A stretch of 64,000 nucleotides of DNA from positions 186,001 to 250,000 of the forward strand of contig NZ_JACHGN010000010.1 in the NCBI RefSeq assembly GCF_014202315.1, given 5' to 3'. The position numbers were made by a program, and so were the translations under genes. Source of the DNA: Thermocatellispora tengchongensis. Its GTDB lineage: Bacteria; Actinomycetota; Actinomycetes; Streptosporangiales; Streptosporangiaceae. Below, piece by piece: positions 16,740 through 25,961 of this stretch (the first letter of the stretch is position 1; the number at the start of each line of letters is the position of its first letter). Under the pieces are notes generated by a model, which had not been told where the DNA came from, did not search any database, and saw only the letters and a list, made by a program, of their open reading frames with translations.

Positions 16740-17594
16740 TCAGGCGCGGCGGAACGTCACCGTGTCGCCGGGGCGCAACTGGGCCGCGAGCGGCAGGTCG
16801 GCGGCGCGCACCACGGCGATCACGGGGTAGCCGCCGGTGGGCGGGTGGTCGGCCAGGAAGACGATCGGCTGCCCGTCGGGGGGCACCTGGATCGCGCCGG
16901 CGACCATGCCCTCGCTGGGCAGCTCGCCGCCCCGTGACCGCGCCAGGGCCGGGCCGCGCAGCCGCACGCCCACCCGATTGCTGTGCGGGCTCACCTCGTA
17001 CGGCGCGCCGCAGAGCAGGTCGAGCGCGTCGGGGGTGAACCAGTCGTCGCGGGGGCCGGGGATCACCCGCAGGGCCGGGCGCTCGGGCGGCGGCGCGTAC
17101 GGCGCCGCGTCCACCACGATCGGGCCGAGACCGCCAGGCGGCCCCACCGGCAGCACGTCGCCGGCCCGCAGCGGGGGCGGGCCCAGGCCCGACAGCGAGT
17201 CGGTGGAGCGGCTGGCCAGCACCGGGGCGACGGCCAGGCCGCCGCGCACGGCCACGTACGTGCGCAGGCCGCGCGCCGGCACCCCCACCCGCAGCTCGGC
17301 GCCGGCCGGGGCCCACAGGGGCGCGCACATGCCCGCCGCGCGGCCCGACAGGGTCAGCGGGCACGGCGCGCCCGTCACCGCGATCCAGGCGGGGGCGGCG
17401 AAGCGCAGGCGGGCGCCGCCGAGGGTCAGCTCGATGCCCGCGTGCCCCTCGGGGTTGCCCACCAGGCGGTTGGCCAGGGTGAGGGCGCGCGGGTCGGCGG
17501 CGCCGGAGCGGGGCACGCCGAGATGGGCGTAGCCGGTGCGGCCGAGGTCCTGCACGGTGGCGTAGGGGCCGGGGGAGAGCACCTCGACGCTCAC
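16740..17594 (-). CDS. pxpC: 5-oxoprolinase subunit PxpC
   Basis: A 284-aa biotin-dependent-carboxylase-like protein (urea amidolyase C-terminal half, KipA/YbgK family), now known as subunit C of bacterial 5-oxoprolinase. The N-terminal signature is VLSPGPYATVQDLGRTGYAH, and the C-terminal half contains SNRVGVRLRG and SEGMVAGAIQVPPDGQPIVF. With PxpA and PxpB it hydrolyses 5-oxoproline to glutamate using ATP. The GTG start at 17594 overlaps the pxpB stop (GTGA), so the last two genes are translationally coupled. Confidence 0.92.
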   Translation of the reverse strand: MSVEVLSPGPYATVQDLGRTGYAHLGVPRSGAADPRALTLANRLVGNPEGHAGIELTLGGARLRFAAPAWIAVTGAPCPLTLSGRAAGMCAPLWAPAGAELRVGVPARGLRTYVAVRGGLAVAPVLASRSTDSLSGLGPPPLRAGDVLPVGPPGGLGPIVVDAAPYAPPPERPALRVIPGPRDDWFTPDALDLLCGAPYEVSPHSNRVGVRLRGPALARSRGGELPSEGMVAGAIQVPPDGQPIVFLADHPPTGGYPVIAVVRAADLPLAAQLRPGDTVTFRRA

Positions 17595-18244
17595 GGGACC
17601 GCCGCCTCGAAGCGCACCCGGGTGCCGGGGCGGAGCAGGGCGGGCGGGTCGGCGCCGGTGTCCCACACGCGCAGGGTCGTGTGGCCGAGCAGCCGCCACC
17701 CGCCGGGGGAGGCGGCGGGGTAGACGGCGGCGTACGGGCCCGCGACGGCCACCGCGCCGGCGGGCACGCAGGTGCGCGGGGTGTCCAGGCGCGGCACGCG
17801 CAGCGCCGGGTCCAGGCCGGTGAGGTAGGCGAAGCCGGGGGCGAACCCCAGCCATCCCGCCACGAACTCCGACCCGCAGAACCGGGCGATCACCTCCTGC
17901 GGGCCGAGCCCGGTCAGCGCGGCGACGTCGGCCAGGTCCGCGCCGTCGAAGGTCACCGGCACCCGTACGAGCGGCGCCGCCGCGGCCGTGCCCGCCTCCT
18001 GCCTGGCCGTCGCGGCGGCGGCCAGGGCGGACAGGCGGGCGCGCAGCCCGACCGGGTCGGCGCCCGGCGCGACGACGAGCACCGTGGCCGGGCCGGGCAC
18101 GATCTCGGTCACGCCGGGCGGGCGCTCGGCCCGCAGCAGCGCGTCCAGCCGGTGGGAGGCCGCCAGCCCGCCGGTCTCGACCAGCAGCGCGTGCTCCCCG
18201 GCCCTGTGGATCGGCACCGCGCCCTCGCCGGCGGGCGTGGTCAT
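17591..18244 (-). CDS. pxpB: 5-oxoprolinase subunit PxpB
   Basis: A 217-aa allophanate-hydrolase-subunit-1-like (KipI/YbgJ) protein. Typical segments are the N-terminal AGEHALLVETG, then VRVPVTFDGADLADVAALTG, then SEFVAGWLGFAPGFAYLTGL and RLDTPRTCVPAGAVAVAGPY. It partners PxpC in the ATP-dependent 5-oxoprolinase complex. ATG 18244 overlaps the pxpA stop codon as ATGA, and its own stop overlaps the pxpC start. The N-terminus is a little Ala/Gly-rich but all conserved blocks are present. Confidence 0.92.
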   Translation of the reverse strand: MTTPAGEGAVPIHRAGEHALLVETGGLAASHRLDALLRAERPPGVTEIVPGPATVLVVAPGADPVGLRARLSALAAAATARQEAGTAAAAPLVRVPVTFDGADLADVAALTGLGPQEVIARFCGSEFVAGWLGFAPGFAYLTGLDPALRVPRLDTPRTCVPAGAVAVAGPYAAVYPAASPGGWRLLGHTTLRVWDTGADPPALLRPGTRVRFEAAVP

Positions 18245-19011
18245 GCGAACGGCCGCAGCCGGACGCCGGCGTCGGTCAGCGCCTGGCGTACGGAGCGGGC
18301 CAGCGTCACCGCGCCCGGCGTGTCGCCGTGCACGCAGATGGAGCGGGCCGACAGCGCCACCCGCGAGCCGTCGCGGGCGGTCACCTCGCCCTCGACGGCC
18401 ATGCGCACCGCGCGGGCGGAGACCTCGGCCGGGTCGTGCAGCACCGCCCCGGGCAGGCGGCGCGAGACCAGCGCGCCCTCGGGCGTATAGGCCCGGTCGG
18501 CGAACGCCTCGTTGACCGTGGCGATCCCCTGGGCGGCGGCGGCCTCGTGCACGACCGAGCCGGGCAGGGTGAGCACCGGGAGCGCGGGGGAGAAGTCGGC
18601 CACCGCCGCGACCAGGGCCTCGGCCTGCTCGCGGTCGCGGCACACCCGGTTGTACAGCGCGCCGTGCGGCTTGACGTAGGACACCTCGCCGCCCATCGCC
18701 CTGGCGATCCCGTCGAGGGCGGCGATCTGGTACAGCACCTCGGCGCACAGCTCCTCGGGATCGACCTCCATCTCGCGCCGGCCGAACCCGGCCAGGTCGC
18801 GGTAGGAGACCTGGGCGCCGATGCGCACCCCCCGGTCCACCGCGGCGGCGCAGGTGCGCCGGATCGTCACCGGGTCGCCGGCGTGGAACCCGCACGCGAC
18901 GTTGGCGCTGGTGACGATGTCGAGCAGCGCCTCGTCGTCGCCGAGCCGCCACACGCCGAACCCCTCGCCCAGGTCGGCGTTGAGATCGATCTCCTGGTGG
19001 GACCCGTCCAT
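18241..19011 (-). CDS. pxpA: 5-oxoprolinase subunit PxpA (LamB/YcsF)
   Basis: A 256-aa LamB/YcsF family protein, first gene of the pxpABC operon. The conserved start (DLNADLGEGFG), then VACGFHAGDP, GAQVSYRDLAGFGRR and SYVKPHGALYN are present; their Asp, His and Glu residues form the presumed catalytic site. The family removes 5-oxoproline, an unavoidable product of glutamine cyclisation. ATG 19011 is preferred to the adjoining GTG 19014 because GAGGG lies four to five bases upstream of the ATG. All three subunits are coupled by one-codon overlaps. Confidence 0.93.
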   Translation of the reverse strand: MDGSHQEIDLNADLGEGFGVWRLGDDEALLDIVTSANVACGFHAGDPVTIRRTCAAAVDRGVRIGAQVSYRDLAGFGRREMEVDPEELCAEVLYQIAALDGIARAMGGEVSYVKPHGALYNRVCRDREQAEALVAAVADFSPALPVLTLPGSVVHEAAAAQGIATVNEAFADRAYTPEGALVSRRLPGAVLHDPAEVSARAVRMAVEGEVTARDGSRVALSARSICVHGDTPGAVTLARSVRQALTDAGVRLRPFA

Positions 19012-19036
19012 CACGCCCTCAAGCCTACGCCTGTGA

Positions 19037-19837
19037 TCACCCCGCGGAGTCCGCCTCCCGCCCCGGGCGCGGGGCCACGAACAGGGTCTGGGTGGCCTGC
19101 CCGACCTCGCCGGACCGGTCGTACAGGGTGGTGCGGGTCAGGCCGCAGCCGGCGGGGCCGATGGTGGTGGCGGCGTCCAGGCAGATCCACTCCCCCTGCG
19201 GGGGGCGGAACAGCGAGATCGACAGATCGACGTTGACGAACAGGTAGGAGTCGAAGTCCAGCGCGTAGCTGACGCCGTTGCCGCTGTCGGCGAAGACGGC
19301 CAGCCGTTCCAGCGGCGTCATCTCCTCGCCCTCCACCAGGGGCACCGTGGACCGGCCCCAGACGGTGGCCGGGCCGGTGTGCTGCGGGTCGCCGGCCACG
19401 AACCGCCAGTCCATCGCCCGGCCGTAGCCGAACCCGCTGGCCAGCCACGAGGCCGACTCCCTCGGCTGGGCGGGCGGCACGGGGGCGGGCGGCGGGGCGG
19501 CGCCGGTGGCGGGGGTCTCGCCCTCGCGGATGCGCCAGGCGGTCGCGCGTACCAGCTCGCGCCCGCCGGCGAGCAGCGAGGCGGACAGGCACTGGACCCG
19601 CTTGCCGTCGCGGGCAACGTCGGTGCGCACCTCGACCTCGGCGACCGGCACCGGCGCGAACACGTCCACCGCCAGCTTGGTCAGCGCCAGGCCGGGCCGC
19701 GGCGCCGTACGGGCCAGCTCGTGGACCAGCAGGCCGGTCACCGGGCCGAGGTGCTGCTGCTCCGGATGCCACGGGCCCTGGGTGTGCACCGTCGCGTCGT
19801 ATCGCCCCGCGCCCTTGGGCAGGTACATGGCCGTCAT
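19037..19837 (-). CDS. Thioesterase family protein (TesB-like double hotdog)
   Basis: A 266-aa acyl-CoA thioesterase-like protein. The N-terminal hotdog includes GPWHPEQQHLGPVTGLLVHE and a strand EVEVRTDVARDGKRVQCLSA. The C-terminal hotdog includes MTPLERLAVFADSGNGVSYA, VNVDLSISLFRPPQGEW and ICLDAATTIGPAGCGLTRTT. This pattern is common in mycobacterial and streptomycete thioesterase paralogues. The acyl substrate is unknown. It lies directly upstream of pxpA on the same strand, 25 bases away, and may share its transcript without a clear metabolic link. Confidence 0.8.
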   Translation of the reverse strand: MTAMYLPKGAGRYDATVHTQGPWHPEQQHLGPVTGLLVHELARTAPRPGLALTKLAVDVFAPVPVAEVEVRTDVARDGKRVQCLSASLLAGGRELVRATAWRIREGETPATGAAPPPAPVPPAQPRESASWLASGFGYGRAMDWRFVAGDPQHTGPATVWGRSTVPLVEGEEMTPLERLAVFADSGNGVSYALDFDSYLFVNVDLSISLFRPPQGEWICLDAATTIGPAGCGLTRTTLYDRSGEVGQATQTLFVAPRPGREADSAG

Positions 19838-19867
19838 AGAAGGAAATTCTAGGGAGTGCGATCCCGA

Positions 19868-21478
19868 TCAGGCGGGCGGTGCGTCCGGAATGTCGGCGAT
19901 GTCGTCCAGGGCGGCGGCCAGCTCGTCGGGGTGGTCGCCGATGCGCTCGGCGATCTCGATCAGCACGTGCAGCACGTCGTGACGGTCGTGCCCGAGGTCC
20001 AGCAGCCGCTGCGCGGCCTCCCACAACTGCGGCGGGTCGCCCTCCCACAGCCGGGCCGCGATCTCCTCGTGCCAGGCCAGGTGCTCCTGGTAGTCGGGAC
20101 GGTGCCGCTCGGCCGCGTGGTCCAGCTCGATCAGCAGCCGCCGGTCGCCGTCGTCGGCCGGGTTGAGCCGGTCGAGCAGGATGTCACCGGCCGCGCCCTG
20201 CAGGAACGGGAACGCGAACGCCCGCCGCGCCAGCGCCGACAGGTCGCCGTCGGGCAGCAGCCGCGCCACCAGCTCGCGGTCCAGCCCGAAGGCGGTGGTC
20301 GGGTCGCGGTACGCCTCGGCGAACTTCGCCGTGGCCTCCCACACCGCGTCCAGCGTGGCCCGCACCCCCTCCTCGGGCAGGCCGGTACGCCGCCCCGCGA
20401 AGCGCACCCAGGCCGACAGCACGTACGGCACCGCCTCCTGCTCCGCCGGGCTCAGCATGATCTTCTTCGGTAACCAGTCGAGCAGGAAGGTCTCGCACTT
20501 GGTCGGGCTGACCCGCATCGGCCGCATGAAGTCCTGCTCGCAGCCGTAGTCGATGATGTGGTCGGCGCACCGCGAGGCCGCCGACGGGTCGGACAGGTGC
20601 TCGGCCGCGTCGGAGGCCAGGAACTCCGCCGCCAGCATCGCCCGCCGCTCGCGGCTGTAGGGCGCCTCGGTGTGCAGCGGGGCCGGGCGTTTGCGGCCGG
20701 GCGGCAGCGCCTTGATCCGGGCGCGGGCGAAGGCGTGGTAGGTGCCGTAGCTGTCGCTGACCGGCGGCGGGCCCTTGCGGTCGAAGCCGTCGCGGGTGGC
20801 CTTCATGGCCGATTCGAGCAGCGCCCGGGCCTGCTGGGGCTCCAGCTCTTCGAAGCGCAGCATCGGGTTGCCGCCGGCCTCGGCGCTCGCCTGCTCCAGC
20901 AGCTTGTCCACCTGGGAGGAGACCCACGCGTCGCGGGCCATGCCGCGCATGTTGTAGTCCACCACGACGACGAGCGCGTGGCGGTCCTCGCCCTCCTCCG
21001 GGGAGCTCGGCGCGCCCGAGCGGTAGGAGCCGGGGGACCGGTAGGCGAAGGTGCACACGACGGTGTCCTGGTCGCCGTACGCGTCGCGCGAGACGTAACA
21101 GCCGGCGGGCTTGACCGCGCCCACCCGGTCGGCCCACCCGGGCCGGGCCACGCCCGACTCCATCAGCGCCAGCGCGGCCCCCTCGGCCTTCGCCGCCTGC
21201 CGCGCGGTGCCGAGGTACGCCATCGCGATCAGCAGCGTGAGGCCCGCCGGCGTGCCGGCCTTGGCGGCGTAGTCGACCAGTCCCTCCCCGAGCACCTGCT
21301 CCACGTCACCGCCGTGCAGCCGCTTGCCCCACCAGGCCCCGATCATGTCGGACACCATCAGCTCGGCGTCCAGCGGGCTGCGCACGGCCAGCAGCTCCCG
21401 CGCCGCGAGCAGCATCTCGGCGAACACGTCATCCGGCGGCGGCGTGTCAGCCGGCGTACGACGATGGCGACGGCTCAC
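19868..21478 (-). CDS. Uncharacterised actinobacterial protein, 536 aa
   Basis: I do not recognise a named function. The protein is soluble, mostly helical and of ordinary codon use, so it is a real gene. The N-terminal half contains VSDMIGAWWGKRLHGGDVEQ and VVVVDYNMRGMARDAWVSSQ. The middle has SPTKCETFLLDWLPKKIMLS. The C-terminal about 60 residues (DYQEHLAWHEEIAARLWEGD, then GHDRHDVLHVLIEIAERIG) resemble the short DUF1841-type repeats seen in several actinobacterial hypothetical proteins. That resemblance is from memory and tentative. It is the first gene after the 21.5-22.4 kb gene-poor stretch. Confidence 0.7.
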   Translation of the reverse strand: MSRRHRRTPADTPPPDDVFAEMLLAARELLAVRSPLDAELMVSDMIGAWWGKRLHGGDVEQVLGEGLVDYAAKAGTPAGLTLLIAMAYLGTARQAAKAEGAALALMESGVARPGWADRVGAVKPAGCYVSRDAYGDQDTVVCTFAYRSPGSYRSGAPSSPEEGEDRHALVVVVDYNMRGMARDAWVSSQVDKLLEQASAEAGGNPMLRFEELEPQQARALLESAMKATRDGFDRKGPPPVSDSYGTYHAFARARIKALPPGRKRPAPLHTEAPYSRERRAMLAAEFLASDAAEHLSDPSAASRCADHIIDYGCEQDFMRPMRVSPTKCETFLLDWLPKKIMLSPAEQEAVPYVLSAWVRFAGRRTGLPEEGVRATLDAVWEATAKFAEAYRDPTTAFGLDRELVARLLPDGDLSALARRAFAFPFLQGAAGDILLDRLNPADDGDRRLLIELDHAAERHRPDYQEHLAWHEEIAARLWEGDPPQLWEAAQRLLDLGHDRHDVLHVLIEIAERIGDHPDELAAALDDIADIPDAPPA

Positions 21479-22439
21479 ACGACCCCCCTAGCCACACCCC
21501 ACCCCACGACACCCCTCACACCGCCCGGCAGCACACTCCCCGCCCCTTCGACCACCACGACGGCCCGCCGGCACCCCCCATACTCCCAGCCGCCCGCCAC
21601 CCGGCCGCACCGAGCATGCCACACACGGACGGCGACCGTGACGCGCCGCCCACGCCCCCGGCCGCCGGCGCGCCCGCACGCCCCGCAGCCCCGGCCGCCT
21701 GCCGGAAGGGCATCGGCAGAGGCCGTGGCGGGACCCGCCGGACGGACGTTCAGATGCCGCGCGTCGGCGACGGTCGCCGCGGTGGGCCGTCCCCACGCCC
21801 CGCGCCTTCGGCCGCGGTCGGGCGTGGGGGCGGGATGCGCGCCGCCCGCGCTGCCGTGGTCGTCGGGCGGGGGCGCGGCGTGGCAGGCGGGGGCGCCGGT
21901 GTGCCCGGCGAGGGTGGGTGTGGCGGTGCGCTGTCCGCACGCCTCCGATCCCCGGCCGGGCGCTGTGCTGGCGCGCGGCGGAAGCATGCGGACGGCACCG
22001 GCCGCCGTGGCGGCGTGCCCGTGCCGCCCGCCGCCCGTCGCGGCGCGCCGCTCACGTTCCCGGCCACGAGCGGACGCGGCGTCGCCGGGCGCGGTGGCGG
22101 GGTGCGCATGCTCCCCGCGGTCGTGGTCGCGCGTGGGGGGTTCGGGGGTGCCGTGGTTCCTGGCGTGGGCGTCCGTCGCGGGGGTGGCGGGGGCGGGGTG
22201 GCGGGGTCGAGGGGGGTGGTGCATGGTGGCTCGGTGGGTCACGCAACCTCCTGCGACGGCCGCGCGGGCCGGAGGTGGCCGTGCGTGGTGGCACGCCCGC
22301 TCACGCCGCCTGCCTCGTCGGCACCGTGAGCGAGATCGCTGGTGTGCTCATTGGTTCGCTCGCTTTGCTCGCTCACGACCCGACCCTCTCGCATTCCCGG
22401 CCGGAAGGGTGCGTAGAACGCGGCCCGGTGACCCCTATG
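21479..22439. other. Gene-poor GC-extreme stretch
   Basis: About 950 bases without a credible gene. Frames on both strands give Arg/Pro/His/Gly-rich low-complexity products. There is no tandem repeat as regular as in the other islands. Near the right end, GTGAGCGAG (22326-22334) is repeated inverted as CTCGCTCAC (22368-22376), around further GAGCGA/TCGCTC-like words. These could form a long hairpin. Confidence 0.5.
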
Positions 22440-22769
22440 TTACCGAGGAATCCGTGATGGGGGAGATGAGTTCACGAGTGCGAGGAGGTGTTCGCGGGCC
22501 ACCCGTTCCACCACCTCCGGCGTGGGGCGGAAGCCGAGGTGCTCGGCGCAGGCCCAGACGTCGGCGACGCACTTGGCGACGTCCTCCACCGGCACCTTGA
22601 GGAACTCCTCGGCCAGGTGGGCGGCCACGAGCTCGCGGCACTCCCGTGACTCCTGGGACGGCCGGGGCCCACGGAACGCCGGGGCGCCGCCCGCCGCGGC
22701 GGACGCCGGGTCGCGCGGCGTGATGGTGCGGTGATCTCTGGTCAGTGCGGGCATGGAATTGGGTCCCAT
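22440..22769 (-). CDS. Small helical protein (DUF3562-like three-helix bundle)
   Basis: A 109-aa protein whose C-terminal about 65 residues (ECRELVAAHLAEEFLKVPVE, then VADVWACAEHLGFRPTPEVVERVAREHL) match the three-helix-bundle dimerisation domain often annotated DUF3562 in actinobacteria. The N-terminus is disordered. Two starts are possible, ATG 22769 and ATG 22754. The GAGGGA site is too close to the first and about 15 bases from the second, so the start is unsettled. It is divergent from the HhH-GPD gene. Function unknown. Confidence 0.65.
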   Translation of the reverse strand: MGPNSMPALTRDHRTITPRDPASAAAGGAPAFRGPRPSQESRECRELVAAHLAEEFLKVPVEDVAKCVADVWACAEHLGFRPTPEVVERVAREHLLALVNSSPPSRIPR

Positions 22770-22856
22770 TCCCTCGCTTATAGGACGTGCGCTCCCATTC
22801 CATATCTTCTCCCGCCGCTGTCAACCCCCTTGCCCCCGACATGCGAAGCTGGTCGC

Positions 22857-23426
22857 ATGCGTTTACAGCTCGCGCAGCGGGCCGACGCCGACGAGCTGCT
22901 CGGCCGCGACCCGTTCGCCCTGCTGGTCGGGATGCTGCTCGACCAGCAGATCCCGATGGAGTGGGCCTTCGCCGGCCCGCGCACGATCGCCGACCGCCTG
23001 GGCGGGGACTTGTCGCCGGAGGTGATCGCCCAATACGATCCCGACGATTTCGCCGCGCTTCTCGCCCGCAAACCGGCCGTCCACCGCTACCCTTCGTCGA
23101 TGGCCAGGCGGGTCCAGGCGCTGGCCGCGTACCTCGTGGAGCAGCACGACGGTTCGGCGGAGGAGCTGTGGCGGGATGTGCGAGACGGCCGGGAGCTGCT
23201 CGGACGCCTGATGGACCTGCCCGGGTTCGGACGGCAGAAGGCGCAGATCTTCCTGGCCCTGCTGGGCAAGCAGCTCGGCGTCCGGCCGCCCGGCTGGCGG
23301 GAGGCGGCCGGGCCGTACGGCGAGGAGGGGGTGTTCCGGTCGGTCGCCGACGTGGTCGATGGGGACAGCCTGGCGAAAGTCCGGTTGACGAAGCAGGAGG
23401 CCAAGCAGGCGGCGAAGAAAAAGTAG
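22857..23426 (+). CDS. HhH-GPD base-excision repair protein
   Basis: A 189-aa protein of the helix-hairpin-helix GPD superfamily, annotated in many actinobacteria as HhH-GPD-type base excision repair protein. The N-terminal FALLVGMLLDQQIPMEWAFA and the hairpin LMDLPGFGRQKAQIFLALL are diagnostic. There is no Cys-rich iron-sulphur loop, unlike EndoIII/MutY. It is shorter than classical glycosylases and its lesion specificity is unknown. The start ATG 22857 is chosen because translation upstream is not conserved-looking. The Lys/Ala-rich end (KQEAKQAAKKK) may help DNA binding. Confidence 0.85.
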   Translation: MRLQLAQRADADELLGRDPFALLVGMLLDQQIPMEWAFAGPRTIADRLGGDLSPEVIAQYDPDDFAALLARKPAVHRYPSSMARRVQALAAYLVEQHDGSAEELWRDVRDGRELLGRLMDLPGFGRQKAQIFLALLGKQLGVRPPGWREAAGPYGEEGVFRSVADVVDGDSLAKVRLTKQEAKQAAKKK

Positions 23427-23620
23427 GTTGATCCTGCTGCGGGTGGTGAAGCGTTTTTGACAGGATGCGTTGACCGCATGGCTGCCGGGGCTTCCGTCCG
23501 CGCATGCCCATCGCAGATGATGTACTGCAGGATCCGGTCCCCCGGACCTGCCCCACACCGACTTTCGAGTTTGGAGATGTGCCTCGTGGGAGACCCTGGC
23601 ACGCGACGGAGGTGCCGACC

Positions 23621-25717
23621 ATGAGCGCCGAGACCTCCGTGCCCCGTCCCCGGGAGTCTGGTGTGGAGATCTCAGACGCGGGCCTTCTCGACGGCCTGAT
23701 CCTGCAGAGTCCCTACGCCTTCGCCTTCCTCGACCTCGACGGCCGCTTCCAACGGGTGAACGGGATCTTCGCCCAGGTGGCGGGCGTGCCCGCCGAGGAC
23801 CTTCTCGGCCGGGCGCCCGGCGAGGTCCTGTCCGCCGACCTCACCGCCGTGATCGAGTCGGCCGTGCACGACGTCGCCGAGACCGGGCGCACCGTCGAGG
23901 GGAGCGACCTGCGCATCCGGGTCCGCAGCGCCGACGGCGCGAGCCGGCACTGGGCGCTGACCTTCTCGCCGGTGCACGACGACGAGCGGGTGCTGCGCGC
24001 GGTCGTCCTGGTCGGCGTGGACGTCACCGAGAGCCGCGAGACCGAGGAGCAGCTCCGCCGCAGCGAGGAGCGCTACCGGTCGCTGGTCGAGGCGCAGTCG
24101 CAGCTCGTGTGGATCACCTCGCCGTCGGGCGCGGTGCTGGAGGACGCGCCGCAGTGGCGCGCGATCACCGGCCAGGGGCTGGAGGAGTACCTCGCCCACG
24201 GCTGGATCGAGGCCGTGCACCCCGACGAGCGCGCCCAGACCGAGGAGGCCTGGCGCGAGGCGCTGCGGGGCCGCACGATGTTCGAGTGGAACTACCGCGT
24301 GCGCACCAGGGCCAGCGGTTACCGTCACTTCGAGGTGCGCGCCGTCCCGATCATGCGCCACGGCCGGGTGGTGGAGTGGGTCGGCGCCAACACCGACGTG
24401 ACGCCGCAGCGCGAGGCCGAGGAGATGCGCGGGCGGCTGACCGACCAGCTCGGCGCGGCGGCGCTGCGCACGGCCCGGCTCCAGGGCGCGACCGCGGTGC
24501 TCGCCGAGGCGCTCACGGTGGAGCAGGTCGTGCAGGTCATCATCGACGTGGGCCGTACCGCCCTGGCCGCCGACCGTTCCGCGGTGGCGCTGCTCGACAC
24601 CGAGCGGGCCGCGCTGAAGCTGATCAACAGCGGCGGGGTGCCCGAGGCGCCGGCGCAGGGCGATGAGATCCCGCTGTCCCACTCCAGCGTGATGACCCTG
24701 GCGGTCAACAGCCGCAGGCCCGTCTTCGCCGAGTCGCCCCAGAGCCTGGTCAGCCAGCTCGTCGAGGCGGGCGGCGACCGCGAGGCGCTGACCGCGTTCA
24801 CCGCCGGCACCGAGGAGCGGGCCTGGGTCGGCCTGCCCCTGCTCGCGGCGGGCCGCGCGCTCGGCGCGCTGCGCTTCGCCTTCACCCGGCCGCAGAAGAT
24901 CTCCCAGGAGGACGGCGTCTTCCTGGAGGCGCTGGCCGGGCAGTGCGCGCTGGCGGTCGAGCGCGCCACCCTGTTCGAGCGCGAGCACCGCACCGCCGAG
25001 ACCCTGCAGCAGAGCCTGCTGCCCGACAGCCTGCCGGTGGTCCCGGGGCTGACCATCGCCCAGCGGTTCCGCTCCGGCAGCCGCCACGTCCAGGTCGGCG
25101 GCGACTGGTACGACGCCTTCGTGCTGCAGGACGGCCGGGTCGCCGTGGTCGTCGGCGACGTCATGGGCAAGGGCGTCAAGGCCGCGGCCGGCATGGGCCG
25201 CATCCGCAACGCCATGCGCGCGCTCGCGCTGACCAACCCGCCGCCCGCGGCCGTCCTCACCGGCCTCGACCGGGTGTTCGAGGCCACCGAAGAGGAGGAG
25301 CAGGTCACCACCCTGGCCTACATGGTGGTCGAGCCGGGCACCGGCGAGGGCACGCTGGCCCTGGCCGGGCACCCGCCGCCGCTGCTGGTCTCGCCGCAGG
25401 GCGTGCCGATCCTGTGCGACGGCGAGCCCGGCACGCCGCTGGGCTGGCCCACCAGCCGGCGGCAGTTCCGGTTCTGCGTGCCCCCTGGCCACACCGCCGT
25501 GCTGTACTCCGACGGCCTGGTCGAGAACCGCAAGCGCGGCCTGGACGCCGGACTCGCGGAGCTTTGCTCGGTTGTGACCGAGGCGCCGCCGGAAGTCATC
25601 GGCAGCCCGCACATGCTGCTGGATTTCCTGGTCGAACGCATGTTGGCGGCGTATGAACAGGATGATGATGTTACGGTGCTAGCGATCCACGTCCCTCCTG
25701 CGACGAAGAGTGACTGA
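23621..25717 (+). CDS. PAS/GAF-domain SpoIIE-type protein phosphatase
   Basis: A 698-aa multidomain signalling protein. ATG 23621 follows GGAGG at an eight-base spacing. Two PAS domains (about 20-120 and 145-265) are followed by a GAF domain (about 290-445). A PP2C/SpoIIE-like phosphatase domain (about 460-690) ends the protein, with QQSLLPDSLPVVPGLTIAQR, GGDWYDAF and [20 protein letters not shown]. Asp residues of the metal site are present. Such proteins dephosphorylate anti-sigma-factor antagonists and so switch sigma factors in response to redox, light or ligand signals. No HATPase or STAS partner genes are adjacent, so the partner is encoded elsewhere. Confidence 0.92.
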   Translation: MSAETSVPRPRESGVEISDAGLLDGLILQSPYAFAFLDLDGRFQRVNGIFAQVAGVPAEDLLGRAPGEVLSADLTAVIESAVHDVAETGRTVEGSDLRIRVRSADGASRHWALTFSPVHDDERVLRAVVLVGVDVTESRETEEQLRRSEERYRSLVEAQSQLVWITSPSGAVLEDAPQWRAITGQGLEEYLAHGWIEAVHPDERAQTEEAWREALRGRTMFEWNYRVRTRASGYRHFEVRAVPIMRHGRVVEWVGANTDVTPQREAEEMRGRLTDQLGAAALRTARLQGATAVLAEALTVEQVVQVIIDVGRTALAADRSAVALLDTERAALKLINSGGVPEAPAQGDEIPLSHSSVMTLAVNSRRPVFAESPQSLVSQLVEAGGDREALTAFTAGTEERAWVGLPLLAAGRALGALRFAFTRPQKISQEDGVFLEALAGQCALAVERATLFEREHRTAETLQQSLLPDSLPVVPGLTIAQRFRSGSRHVQVGGDWYDAFVLQDGRVAVVVGDVMGKGVKAAAGMGRIRNAMRALALTNPPPAAVLTGLDRVFEATEEEEQVTTLAYMVVEPGTGEGTLALAGHPPPLLVSPQGVPILCDGEPGTPLGWPTSRRQFRFCVPPGHTAVLYSDGLVENRKRGLDAGLAELCSVVTEAPPEVIGSPHMLLDFLVERMLAAYEQDDDVTVLAIHVPPATKSD

Positions 25718-25824
25718 ATGAAACAGTCATAACGGTTGCTTTCGGATATCAGTGCGCCGCATACGTACGCACTAGTCTCTGGCGCGGCCTAGGGTGGAGG
25801 GCAACCGCCGGGAGGCGGCCGTAT

Positions 25825-25850
25825 GGAACGCGGTGTCATGTCACAATGCT
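25825..25850 (+). promoter_or_regulatory. Possible ECF/SigR-like promoter upstream of hrdB
   Basis: GGAAC at 25825-25829 is separated by 18 bases from GCT, which resembles the GGAAT-N18-GTT layout of SigR-type promoters; the -10 element deviates. Streptomycete hrdB genes are known to be driven partly by ECF or SigR promoters. The match here is weak. Confidence 0.25.
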
Positions 25851-25961
25851 GGGCAGGTCCGCCGCGGTCCGTCCGGCATCGCCGCCACAACTGAGAAGCC
25901 ATCCGCCCCTCGCCGGGGCACCTGGGTCCATTGTCGCCACGCGTTCGTTCGAGAGGTGTTC

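Noticed and set aside
16723-16743. CCTGA/TCAGG dyad across the two stop codons as a bidirectional terminator
   Set aside because: Only five base pairs with an 11-base loop; too weak to support.
21475-22242. Pro/His/Arg-rich minus-strand frame in the gene-poor stretch
   Set aside because: Composition is that of random GC-rich DNA and the frame has no supported start or domain.
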